NCBI GenBank assembly: GCA_022578605.1
Contig: MU394120.1
Coordinates: 157,981 to 221,980, forward strand
DNA from: Camillea tinctor
Taxonomy: Eukaryota > Ascomycota > Sordariomycetes > Xylariales > Xylariaceae
Direction: 5' to 3'
Length of the DNA: 64,000 nt
Shown piece after piece: positions 1-10,552 of the stretch. A program made the translations under genes and the position numbers. Under the pieces are notes generated by a model that ran no database searches, had not been told where the DNA came from, and saw only the letters and a program-made list of their open reading frames with translations. Each line of letters begins with the position of its first letter. Positions within the stretch are counted from its first letter, which is position 1.

Positions 1-2
1 CT

Positions 3-719
3 AGAGGAATGGATGACCTTGTGAACCTTCTTCTCCATGAGCTTCGAGATCTGTTGAAGCCAGTCGGCATCCCGTGGGAGATAGAGTGTCTCACTTTGTA
101 TGGCGATCTTATGCTTCAAAATGGACGTAATCCGCATGCAGAGGATCCAAGTGAGAATAATGCACAGAATGTGCTTGAACGATGGGTTCAGTTCCTTCGA
201 ACCCTTCCTCAGCGCTTTCCATATGCTACGCCTGCAGATATTGTATGGTGCGTACAGAGAGTTGGGACTGAAGTGATGCGTGACCTGACCATTGCTCAAG
301 GTAAGAGCTTCGGTTCATGGTGGGTCACCAAGTGTTGGGTTGATGAGATGATTGCCTTCCTTGCGGAGCAGGGAGGCTTCATGCAAATCAAAAGCTCCTG
401 CCAGTCGGCTGCTGCTAATCTCCAGGAATCTGCCGCGGCAACGAAGGAAAGCCAGGCCGGCTCTCGACGCAGCAGTGGCAGCGAGCAGGGTGGTCTGTCC
501 CAAATGAATCAGCCCCAGCCCGACCGGGCGCCTTTCCCTTCCCAATTGGAGGCCAATGACCAGAGTTCGCTAGCTATGGCGAACCATGATGATAGTGGAA
601 TCGGTATTAGGACCCCCGAAGATGACTTTCCCATGGACAAATTCGAGCTCCAGCAGGGCCAGAGCCAGGGACAGGGACAGGGTCTACACTCTCTAGGTCT
701 CGGCCAAGAGATGCAATGA
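3..719 (+). CDS. RFX-family transcription factor, C-terminal part (5' end outside window)
   Basis: The frame is open from the first bases of the window, so the ATG at 9 is probably internal and the gene starts upstream. Residues around 95-125 carry a KSFGSWWV...WVDEM block. It aligns with the SSFGSF...YDEYMF block of the dimerisation region at the C-terminus of animal RFX proteins. The winged-helix DNA-binding domain would lie upstream and is not visible. The last ~110 residues are a Ser/Gln-rich, probably disordered tail ending in GQ repeats at 716. RFX/Crt1 proteins in fungi repress DNA-damage-inducible genes such as ribonucleotide reductase and affect growth; that role is family knowledge, not shown here. 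The assignment rests on remembered motif similarity. Confidence 0.72.
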   Translation, partial: RGMDDLVNLLLHELRDLLKPVGIPWEIECLTLYGDLMLQNGRNPHAEDPSENNAQNVLERWVQFLRTLPQRFPYATPADIVWCVQRVGTEVMRDLTIAQGKSFGSWWVTKCWVDEMIAFLAEQGGFMQIKSSCQSAAANLQESAAATKESQAGSRRSSGSEQGGLSQMNQPQPDRAPFPSQLEANDQSSLAMANHDDSGIGIRTPEDDFPMDKFELQQGQSQGQGQGLHSLGLGQEMQ

Positions 720-2893
720 GCGATGATAGCTCTTTTCTTTTCTCTCATTTTCGACCGGCTTGTCATATGCAACGGGCGTTTTATGGCTGGATTTGTCTAT
801 ATAAGGCACTGGCGTTGGTGCTGGATTGCTTTATCCGGCCGCATGGTTTTTATAGGGGTGGAGTGGTTATGACTTCTGGGTGGTGTAGGGTGCAGGGAAT
901 CGGCCAAAGGATACGATGGTATACGAACGGTATGACTCAATATACGACGGACGAATGGTGCCGGATACGACTTGGCTGTCCAGGTAATCTTTTCCTGGAA
1001 ATGTATTAGTGTTTGTAATCTTGCTATATCTGAAGGGGGGAGAGCACGCATCGCGTGTGGGCATTGCTTCGGAGCAGATGACCCCTTTCCTTCTTCTTGC
1101 TTTTTCTTTTTCTTCTACGTCCAAAATTTGGAGGGATCGGAATTTGTGGTTGGCTACCATTTTTTGCCTGGTAGGCCTTGGACGGGAGAAAGGCTCTTGG
1201 AGGCTTGGATGTCAGCCGAAAGGGGTTCTTTGATTTTTTTTAACCTGTTGTTGTATGTTGTAAGTAGAGTATACATCTACAGACAGGTGTGATACCCACG
1301 ACATCGTTGATAGTATTAAGATAATACTGTCTTAAGAAGTTTTATGTGTATTATAGGTGTGATGTGTCAATTTGTGACTTGATAATGATGAACATGAACA
1401 ACTATTACTACGACTATACAGACACCAATTATCACTACCGCTACTCCCACGGCTACCCCCAGAATCTATACGTTAAAATAACTTCCATCTTCATGATCAT
1501 TTTCTTATTTTACGATCACGTTACTAATGTAGAAGGGAGACAAGCGAGATGGAAAACTGGAAGAGGAATAGGGGGGAGATAGATAGATAGATAACCTAGT
1601 TAGATAAATCGTAATCCACCACCCCCTTTCCCCCTTGTCTTCCCTCTTCTATTATAGTAAACAGTGATGTATAGTGGTGGAGTGTTTACCTTAGTATCTA
1701 ACCTAGATATGTACATGTATGAATCTTGTTACCTTTTTTAGACGAGTTTTCAATGTTGTACTTGCATACAGAACACGCGCTGGTGGGGGGTTTATGTAGT
1801 GTGTTACGAGTCAAGTTCTTGAGCCAGCAAATAGACTGAGACCACAAAAGCTTCTCTGAGGTCTTTCTATCTAGGTAGGTCGGTACCTAGGTTAGGGTAC
1901 TTAACTAGCTTAACCTAGGACCTACTAAGGTTAAAAGACAGACTTTACTCGACATAACACCTGTGCACCCTGTCTGTCGTTCGAAAGGCTGCAGGGGTAA
2001 GTTTGTAGTACGTGGATAGGTACATATGTACTCGTACTGGAGTTGAAGGGGGTGCGGGGCTAGGGCTGACATGGGGGGAGGGTTGAAGACCTCAAAGGTA
2101 AAATGTGTTTCTTCATGTACCTACATACTATTGGATAGGTAGGCAGGTACATTACCCTGTCCCTCTTTTTAGGGTAAGGTTACTTCTTCGTCTTTGCCCG
2201 GTTACATAACCGTACTACTTTTGTTGATCTAGGATCTAAAGTTTCCACTTTATTCTTTTTTTTCTTCTTTCCCCTCCTCCCTTTCATGCCCCACCATCGA
2301 GTTACCATTGGCAATTCAACCTATGACCTACATTACATACATAATAAGATGGAGACCTGACATGCTGCTAGTACGAGCTTTTAATATTTTTTTTTTCTTT
2401 TTACTTTCTTTCTTTTTTTTAACACTTGTTCTACCCTACCTACACTACAGGGCGTCCATAAAAAAAAACATAACCCCAAAGTCCCATTCCGATTCGGGAC
2501 CTCCATTCAAGGGGACCTCGAAAGGTTTTGGGAGGAAAACGGGGCCATTGGGGCCGAAGATCGCATGGCACTTACACTACTTATACAGTCATACTTTTTT
2601 TTAATCGCTAATCGGCTTTTCTTTCGTTGAATATTGAGTTTGTTGAAACAATCAACCATACCCTTTTTATATTTCATCTGTGTCTATTTGTCCCCGTGTG
2701 TGTATGTGTGTATATGAGCTGTTGTTGTTGGATAGCTGTCCCGAATTCCCGAGTCTTTCGTTCGCCTGCTCAGATTGATTTATCTTCTTCCTCCTCCTCC
2801 TCCTCTTCCTTCTCTGTTATTATATTTTTAAGGCTAAATCTTCTCTGCAAGAGGACCAAAAGATTCCCTTCCTTATTCTAGCTTACGGTCGTC
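720..2893. other. Intergenic region, RFX 3' side and aspartokinase promoter
   Basis: No convincing gene. Several short ORFs here lack protein-like composition. It holds a GATA tetranucleotide run near 1578-1592 and many TAGGTA/ACCTAGG motifs between 1868 and 2150. The last 600 bases are rich in T and C runs (2250-2280, 2390-2420, 2785-2815), typical of a fungal promoter and leader. A TGACTC core, the half site of Gcn4/CPC1-type regulators, occurs on the minus strand near 1808; at more than 1 kb upstream it may be chance. Confidence 0.6.
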
Positions 2894-4843
2894 ATGCAAA
2901 ACGGAATTGCTACTAGAAACACCAGCGACAAAGGCTGGATTGTCCAGAAGTTTGGAGGTACTAGTGTTGGAAAGTTCCCCGACAATGTTCGTACAAAAAT
3001 ACCACCTTCGCATCATCTTCCCCGGACCCTGGCGCTTTCAGTGTGACTGACCGTATCCCTCAACCACCACTACAGATCGCAGAAAACATTGTACGGTACG
3101 ATAAAGAGGCATTGACGTTTCTCGCTGTGCCATTAGCTGACTAGACCAACCAGCGCAGGCTTGAAGTCGCATAAAATCGCTGTTGTATGCTCTGCGCGAA
3201 GCTCGGGCAAGAAAGTCAGTGGCACCACCAGCCGGTGAGTCACATACACATCTTTGTTACTCCGAGATAATATCAAGTAAATGCTAATCCGGAGCCATGG
3301 TATAGACTGCTAGAGGTATACAAGAAGCTGCGCGACATCTCTGCTGCTACAAGCAACGATGCTACTCAATATGAACTCGTCCAACACGCAAAGACCACCA
3401 TCAAGGAGATATGTAGCGAGCACCTCGTCGCTGTCCAGGATTTCATAAGGAACCCAGAAATACAGAAGGAGGTCTCAGGGGGCATACAGGATGACTGTCA
3501 GGAGTTGATAGACTACATCATTGCTTCTAAGCGCTTTAACTTGGAAGTCAATGCCAGATCCAAGGACCGCGTCGTTAGCTTTGGAGAGAAGCTGAGTTGT
3601 CGGTATATGGCCGCAATGCTGAAAGACAGGGTTCGTCGATGTCATAAATCGTTGGTGGGTTGTTGTTTGCTGACCAGACTATCAGAACGTTGAGGCCGAA
3701 TACGTAGACTTGTCCGATGTCATGCATTACGACAGCACAGATCGATTGACGCCTGCCTTCTTCAAAGATGCTGCCGCTATTTTACGGAAGCGGATACTGG
3801 TCTGCAATGATCGGGTTCCCGTCATCACGGGCTTCTTCGGGAATGTTCCTGGGAGCTTGATGAATGGAGATATAGGACGGGGGTACACTGACTTATGCGC
3901 CGCATTGGTAGCCGTAGGAGTGAAGGCCGAGGAGCTGCAAATATGGAAAGAAGTCGATGGTATTTTCACCGCAGATCCCACCAAAGTCCCAACAGCCCGG
4001 TTGCTGGAAACTATCACGCCATCGGAAGCAGCCGAGCTTACCTTCTATGGTTCCGAGGTCATCCACCATCTCACAATGGACCAAGTGATCAAGGCACAAC
4101 CGCCGATACCCATCCGCATCAAGAATGTTAAGAATCCCCGCGGGGACGGTACCATAATTGTGCCAGACTTGGTTCAGTCGCCGGCGCAGAAGATCAAACG
4201 GTCGCGGCAGCCGTCGGACCCAACTACGCCGCGTAAGACGCCGAAGCGGCCGACGGCGGTGACGATCAAGGACAACATCACAGTGATTAACGTTCACTCG
4301 AACAAGCGGTCCATCTCGCACGGCTTCTTCGCGCGGGTCTTCTCGATCCTCAATAGCCACCGTATCTCGGTCGATCTCATCTCGACGAGTGAGGTGCACG
4401 TGTCCATGGCGATCCACCAGCCCGCCAGCGCGTCAGTGCACCTCTTTGAGCGTGCGCGCGCAGAGCTCGAGGAATGCGGCGACGTCAGTATCCTGCCGGA
4501 CATGGCTATCCTGAGCCTCGTTGGTGCTGAGATGAAGAACATGATCGGCATTGCTGGTCGCATGTTCTCCACGCTTGGTGAGCACAATGTGAATATTGAG
4601 ATGATCTCTCAGGGTAAGCAGATCCTCTTCCCCTTACCCCTTTACCCCTATTTTGCCAAGCCACTTTTCCCTCCTCTTTCGGAGAGGAGACCAATTACTT
4701 ATCAAGTTCCCGTTGCTAACTCGGTGGTTTTCAATATAGGTGCCAGTGAGATAAATATCTCGTGTGTTATCGACGCCAGAGAATCTACGAGAGCAATGAA
4801 CATACTGCATACGAATCTTTTTACGTTTTTAGAGTATATCTAG
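2894..4843 (+). CDS. hom3: Aspartokinase (aspartate kinase, EC 2.7.2.4)
   Basis: It phosphorylates aspartate, the first step towards threonine, methionine and isoleucine, in the cytosol. Six exons are inferred: 2894-2986, 3076-3095, 3154-3234, 3306-3630, 3686-4613 and 4740-4843, giving 516 aa, close to yeast Hom3 (527). The KFGGTS motif lies at residues 19-24, VVCSAR follows, then FGEKLS, GRGYTDL and WKEVDGIFTADP. Two ACT domains lie at about 373-450 and 455-516, with HSNK, STSEVHVS and NIEMISQG. The exon junctions restore the family sequence exactly (FPDN|IAENIV, ISQG|ASEINIS). Introns 1 and 4 use a GTTCGT donor. Intron 5 is 126 nt, frame-neutral and free of stops. The usual IHPFTMEQ is IHHLTMDQ here, and two extra prolines precede IPIRIKNV. 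Threonine feedback through the ACT domains is known for the family. Confidence 0.95.
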
Positions 4844-5614
4844 GGAGATGGCGGGTGATAAAATTTTAAATAATGCGGTAGAAAAGAGGCATAGAAAAGA
4901 AAGTAAAACTAGAGTAAATAAAAAAAGAATGTAAAGAAGAAATACTTCATACGTAAAGGAATGAAATAAATAGGTGAAAAGTGAGGGAATTACCTATTAG
5001 GTAGGTATCTGACGAAGGAATAACATAACTTGCTATCATGCCAATGTGTATGGACGTTCTACCGGCTCTACCTGCGTCTAACTGGTTACAACCTGAATTT
5101 TTGGTTGAAATTACAGAAGAGAATGCTCTCTTATCCAATCATCTACATTCTAGGTTAAGTTATCTACTTCGTCTTAACAGCAATCATCTCCCGTAATTGT
5201 TTCTCTATTTATTTCCTTCCTCCAACGTTTTGCGATACGGGTCTTGCTTGGGTGAAGGGGGCAGGGGGGTAGCAAGGTGTTGTAAGTGTGGTCCACCTGT
5301 ACCTAGGTAGAGCTGGCGCCAGCTGTCATAGGCGATGAAAATTACTTATTAGGTAATTGGGTCCTCCCTAAAAGGTACTTTCATAAGTACCTGGACCTAA
5401 TAATGTTCAATGCTCTCTTAATCGATAAACCTTCCTCATTCCTCTTTCTACTCTCTCCATCCTCCAACTTGAATTCGGTCTTCGAAGACATCGCGCTGCT
5501 ATCAGGTTGTCCATACTTATCATTCTCTCCCTGCGAATTTAAAAACCACCAACACGCGACCGAACCTCATTCCGCCCTATCCCATTATTAAACAAGCGCC
5601 GAAATACCGCCAAA
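4844..5614. other. Intergenic region between aspartokinase and KIN17
   Basis: No gene seen. A/T-rich 3' sequence with TAAATAAA-like tracts directly after the stop is followed by TAGGTA motifs near 4993-5005, 5303-5310 and 5347-5395. A pyrimidine-rich leader with TCTCTCCATCC-type tracts (5430-5600) leads into the KIN17 start. Confidence 0.6.
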
Positions 5615-6622
5615 ATGCCGAAAGCAGAGGTTGGCTCGGTGAAGCATCTCAACAAGCAGATGAAGCTGAAGGGCCTTCAACGACTGCGCTTCTATTGTCA
5701 AATCTGCGAAAAACAATGTCGCGACGAGAATGCCTTCAAACAGCATACCATGAGCGAAAGCCATGTGAGAGCCATGCTTCTCGTTGGCGAAGATCCCAAG
5801 AAGTACATCAACGATTTCAGCAACCAGTTTCTCAAAGATTTCCTGCAGTTACTGCGCACCAGCCACGGCGAGAAGCAGGTCCAAATCAACCAATTCTATC
5901 AGAACTACATTGCGCGGAAAGACCACATCCACATGAACGCCACTCGCTGGCCTTCGCTTACCGAATTCGCCAAACACCTAGGAAGAGAAGGCATTTGTAG
6001 AGTCGAGGAGACCGAGAAGGGAATACACATCGCATGGATTGACGACTCGCCCGAGGCCTTGCGCCGGAAGGAGGCAGTGCGCAGGAAAGAGATGCAAGAT
6101 AAAGGCGACGAGGAGCGCGAACAAAAAATGATAAGGGAGCAGATACGGCGTGCGCAGAAAGAAACAGGTGCTCAGGAGGAGGAAGCCGAGGACACAGCGG
6201 TTAGAGAACTTAAGCGACAAGAAGGGGAGAAGGTCAAGCTCTCGTTTGGCGCAAAGCCAGCGACCCAAGCGGAGACTTCCTCATCCACGATACAACCCAG
6301 CTCGAGTACTTCAAAATCGCCAGAGGCAGACGAGCCCGCGACCAAGACGCAGCCGGATGACGCCAAGACGGTACAGGATGCTACGGACAAGCCCGCCACC
6401 GCTCCCATCTCCATGAAGATGGCTGCCAAGCCGCAGGTGAAGAACGTATTCGCCGCGGCCAAGAAGAACGCATTAGGTGGTGGGTCCAAGAAACCCTCCG
6501 TTTTCCAGCAGCCAAAGAAGATGAGCGAGGCGGAGCGGATTATGAAGGAAGAGCTTGAACGGAAGAGAGCACGGGAGAACTCGGGACCTAGCGGGTCTTC
6601 TAACAAGCGCCAGAGGACCTAG
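5615..6622 (+). CDS. kin17: KIN17-like DNA/RNA-binding zinc-finger protein
   Basis: A single-exon gene of 335 aa. The N-terminus (MPKAE...KGLQRLRFYC) matches the KIN17 family closely. A C2H2 zinc finger uses C28, C31, H44 and H50 (C-x2-C-x12-H-x5-H). The conserved winged-helix domain of the family follows (about 51-160), including KQVQINQFY, HIHMNATRW and LTEFAK. From 155 to 215 it is a charged Lys/Arg/Glu coiled region, then a low-complexity Ser/Thr/Pro stretch, and a basic tail with QPKKMSEAERI and a terminal KRQR nuclear signal. The C-terminal KOW/SH3-like module of animal KIN17 is absent, usual for shorter fungal forms. Family members act in the nucleus in DNA replication/repair and splicing. 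The ATG at 5615 has a good fungal context (CAAAATG) and begins the family's conserved N-terminus. Confidence 0.94.
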   Translation: MPKAEVGSVKHLNKQMKLKGLQRLRFYCQICEKQCRDENAFKQHTMSESHVRAMLLVGEDPKKYINDFSNQFLKDFLQLLRTSHGEKQVQINQFYQNYIARKDHIHMNATRWPSLTEFAKHLGREGICRVEETEKGIHIAWIDDSPEALRRKEAVRRKEMQDKGDEEREQKMIREQIRRAQKETGAQEEEAEDTAVRELKRQEGEKVKLSFGAKPATQAETSSSTIQPSSSTSKSPEADEPATKTQPDDAKTVQDATDKPATAPISMKMAAKPQVKNVFAAAKKNALGGGSKKPSVFQQPKKMSEAERIMKEELERKRARENSGPSGSSNKRQRT

Positions 6623-7551
6623 AGTTCTCGATGAAAATTGTTTGGTTGATTGGCATTGGCGACAGCGGCGTTTTTTCGGTATACCAACTGGTTAGGGATA
6701 GTACACTCTATGCAGCATGTTTAAGGAGTTTTGCTTAGGTTGATATAGTTGGAGAGAATTAGAAGACATGATATTGAGCGGTCTACAATAGTTTGATGTA
6801 TGATCTTGCTTGCTCGTAAAGGATACAACTTTACACTGGTGCTAGGGATTTACTATGAAATGTACCCTGTCTTTCTGGCTCTAGAAGTGCCTACGCGGTT
6901 GATTATAGGAAATCCAGTTGTGGTCGTATATCCAACGAAAATATGTAGCCATTACGGAAATCAGGGGACTCACATAACGATAGACCCTTCCACGTCCAAT
7001 GGGATAGATAGAGTATGCGTTTGTAGTATATGCAAATGCCCGTTTTGGCGTGATCCTGCTAGGCAGAACAATTTTGATCTGAGTATCCACGCGTTCACAT
7101 ATGTAAGTCATGTATGCTGTGCCCATACGTACAGCATCAGTCGACTAGTGATCTGCTTGCTCCATTTAACCTCTAACCCTACCGATGGCGCAATTCCTAC
7201 CACGCCGAAGCTGAGGCCGAAGGGCGGGAGAAGGATGCCGAACAACTCTTATCTATCTGGGATCCACGACCACGACATCTCTTCGTGGGCAGCTATGTTA
7301 TATATCATACGCTTGATGTAGTTAAAACTTTGTCTATGGAGATATCTAATATAATGGCAGCCTGCTCGTGGATGCATGTATATACACTTCTTTCTATAGA
7401 TACCCACTCGAAAGCCTTTCCCTTTCCTTCAGGAAACGGATTCAGCAGTGACATACCTTTCTCCCTTCTGATAAGTCCTAACCAAGCCATCTCTTCTATC
7501 CCGAGCTCTGGCAGTCCGAAACCATTCTTCGTATCCTGAACATACCCTACC
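6623..7551. other. Intergenic region, KIN17 to oxidoreductase pseudogene
   Basis: No supported gene. A 173-codon + frame at 6800-7321 is open but has no domain, odd composition and no leader, and is treated as chance. Several GATA-type sequences are present. Confidence 0.5.
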
Positions 7552-8807
7552 GTGACGACCACAACCGCTCCCTTCCCCGGCCATAACCCCACCGTCCCGT
7601 ACTGGTGCACCGAGCTCCCACCGTAGCACCCCCGACCTGCCCGCCGAGCCGCAAGATGTGGTAATTGTCGGCGTGGTATCTCTTGGGTGAAGAAGAAGGA
7701 GATGGTGGTGGTGAGGGTGGTGGTGAGAAGGGTGATAATGAGAAGAAGGAGTGATGATCCTCGAGGCGAGGGAGGCGTGCTCGGGCGCTTCGGAGGGGAA
7801 TGGTGAGTTGCTTTTCTTTTCCTTTTTTTTTTTTGGACTTCTTTTGTACTGTATCTTTTCCCTTTTCCCCCCTTTTCACCCCCCCCCCCCCCCTCTCTTC
7901 CTTGTCAATCCCCTTAATCACTCCATAAGATTCTCGCAATCCACATACCTCCTTTATATATACAAAGACTCCTCTTTACCCCCCTAATATATATATATAT
8001 ATATATAAAGACCAAATCTAACCCCTTTCTGTCCCAAGGCGGCCACCTCCGCCCCGACCTCTTCCCCGGCCCCGCCGCCCGCGCGCGCCGCACCGGAGAC
8101 CCCGCGGCGGCGGATGGGGTCGCGCGCTTCGAGCTCGGGACGTGCTGCCGCCTCGTGCTGCCAGAACAGGGGGAGGGAGAACGGGGGACGCTGGAGCTGC
8201 CGCTGGGCTCGTGCGGCATCGCACCGAGGTGCCCCGATACAGTGGAGAGCTATTATGGTGTCCAGGCCGACGGGAGCTTGGTCGTGGGCGCCGCGGGGAG
8301 GACAGGGAGGAGCTCTGGAGGGGCGTGTGGGATGATGCGGAGCTGATAGAGCCCGCGTTGGGGTATTTTGCGCAGTGGGCGAGGGAGACGCTGGAGGGAG
8401 GGAAGGGGGGGATGGTGGTAGATAGTTTGGACGGGAGTTATAGGGGTGAGTGGCTTTTTATTTATTTATTCCTTTCTTTTCTTTTTAATTCTGATTTATT
8501 TCTTGGGTGAGCACTGGATTGTTACCTATCTATCTATCTACTATGACACGAGAGTCTAGGTATTGGCGGGTTAGGTACTTTCATATTCTGATTCAGGGGC
8601 TGAGTGGAGAGAGCATGGTTATAGTACACGGCAGACGATACGCCTCACATCGGACAGGTGCCCGGAAACCCGGGACTGTTCATCTGCGCCGGGTTCGTCG
8701 GGCACGGCATACCCAATGTTTTGCTGTGCGCAAAGGGGGTGGCCAAGATGATCAGGGACGGTTGCGAGATGCCCACGCAGCAGTCGGTAATTCAGCAGCA
8801 CAAGTAG
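7552..8807 (+). pseudogene. Decayed FAD-dependent oxidoreductase (DAO superfamily)
   Basis: Pieces of one fungal DAO-type protein lie in order on + but in different frames. The N-terminal NPTVPYWCTELPP piece (frame 7552) hits TAG at 7624. It is continued by HRSTPDLPAEPQDVVIVG in frame 7622, which ends in stops and a purine-rich tract. ILEAREACSGASEGN follows at 7751-7800. After a putative intron (GTGAGT near 7801 to AG at 8038) comes GGHLRPDLFPGP. Then VQADGSLVVGAAGR shifts frame near 8300 into WDDAELIEPALGYF. After another GTGAGT intron comes DDTPHIGQVPGNPGLF, then CAGFVGHGIPNVLLCAKGVAK, ending at TAG 8805-8807. About 100-150 residues of the middle of the family are missing. The expected start codon is GTG (7552). 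Several frameshifts, an internal deletion and start loss argue for a pseudogene; sequencing error cannot explain the deletion. Confidence 0.8.
7986..8007. repeat. (AT)n microsatellite
   Basis: About 11 AT units within the putative first intron of the oxidoreductase pseudogene, just downstream of a long C run (7879-7893). Confidence 0.9.
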
Positions 8808-10552
8808 CACCCAACTAACCTAGGTCAATGTATTGGAAGTCCACTAGGTTAGGTGATGTAAGTGGAATGCGTCGGAAGGTTATGATGACGTTATATTGGT
8901 TCAGGAATGGTAAGGTTGATAGGGGGTTGATTGGAGGGTTGTCTAGGATTATTGATGTGAGATATGACCAATCAACTTAGACGAGTCGGTGGTATTTGAT
9001 GTGTTAGGCTAGCTGTTATGTATTTGTGTTTGTGTACTACAATATCTATTGTATGTACCTGTTGGGGATTTGTTTCCCCCCCTTTTTAGTCTTGTCGGTT
9101 CTTTTACTACATACATAAGACTAACGTGCACTCATTAATGTAATCTAGTATATTGATAAAAATATAATTGGTAAATCTTTGAAAATTTAGGTATGTACTG
9201 AATGTAATCTGTATTGTAATAAGTTTCTATAGTCGAGAGTTTAAATCGAGAAAGAATGTGAAAGATCAGACATACTACATATGTACATATGTACTACATA
9301 TGTAAGTTAGGTTAGTACGAAGTATGTATAAGTATGCAGGGTTTACTTTGGTATATTTAGCCTGGTGGTGTTTTAGGATGACTGAATCGAGAGTAAGCCG
9401 GGATGTTACTAAATGCTTCGGAGAGTGAATTATTGAATTGATAAAGGTGTCCAGTTCTTTTAACTATGCTCTCCTCTCTTCCCATCTTGGGAGCCCGAGG
9501 AACCTGAGCTTGGTATCTATATGCAGTGTAAGTTAATACATGTAACCCTAGTAAAGGATATTGTTGAAAGGTGGCATACTGGGTATGTACTTCTATAGAT
9601 AGGTACCTTAGCAGCTTAGGTTATTCCCCTCTTTCTCTCAATTTAGACGACGGATGCAAAGTTGATTCATTTAATCTATGTAAATTGTGAATTGAACGCA
9701 TTTTACATTATATCTGTCCTTTATGTATTTTGGTGTTTTCCGGAGTTTACTTTTTCTTCTTTTCTTAGATAGTTAACTATATGTATGTAAATAAATGGCT
9801 TTGGTTTAACAAGGTTTCGAAGCTTTCGATCGGAGATAAAAAAGGGTATCGGTATCGGGTTACATAGAAACAGGGTATACTATTGGCCAGCTATCGAAGG
9901 ACAGGGGTGTGCCTATCATCGCCTCAGCGAAAAGGCCTACATCATCCATGCGCATGCTTTTTTCCTATTCACTGCTCGTGTCACCTTGTGGACCTGCCAC
10001 TTTGCCTCAACCTTTTCTTACTCCTCCGTTTTCTAGACTAAAATAAAATAAAACTAAAACTAAGAAATAAAATAAAATAAAGAAAAAACATTACCTGCGA
10101 CAAACTTACCTACACTTACACCTACACCTACACCTACACTAATAAATTAAGTCACGATTGTGTTTGCAATCCCCATCCAATCCGCCATGGAGTATGGCCT
10201 GTAACGAAATTCACTATTTGCCTGTTGTCATTGTATAAGTGAGCATATCCAATTCCCTTTATTGTCATTGCTGCCATCTGTTCTCTCTCTCTCCTGGTAA
10301 CGCGCAACCAAAACCATCCTCACCTCACATAAACCCCCCCTATCAAACTCCCGATCCATTCACCACTCCATGGTCGCGGCTGGTATGCGACCTTGGTCTG
10401 TTGTTGTTTAGCACATGTTCAGCATGCCCGGGTTTCAATGTCCTATTTTGCTAATTGGTATTGGAGAACTGTAGTACCTCTACGCATTTGTTTTCTTTCC
10501 TTTTATATCGCGGGCTCTTCTCTTCCCACTCATGACTGTTTAATTCGCGACT
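8808..10552. other. Intergenic region upstream of SEC16
   Basis: No gene seen. It is A/T-leaning with many TAGGT motifs and a perfect 16-bp palindrome at 9277-9292. A purine run of AAATAAAATAAA type occupies 10040-10085, followed by a short ACCTACACCTACACC repeat near 10118-10138. A CT-rich tract (10280-10297) and further pyrimidine-rich sequence up to 10552 look like the SEC16 promoter and leader. Confidence 0.55.

Noticed and set aside
6800..7321. 173-codon + open frame
   Set aside because: Cys/His/Tyr-rich random-looking composition, no domain, no conserved start region; probably chance.
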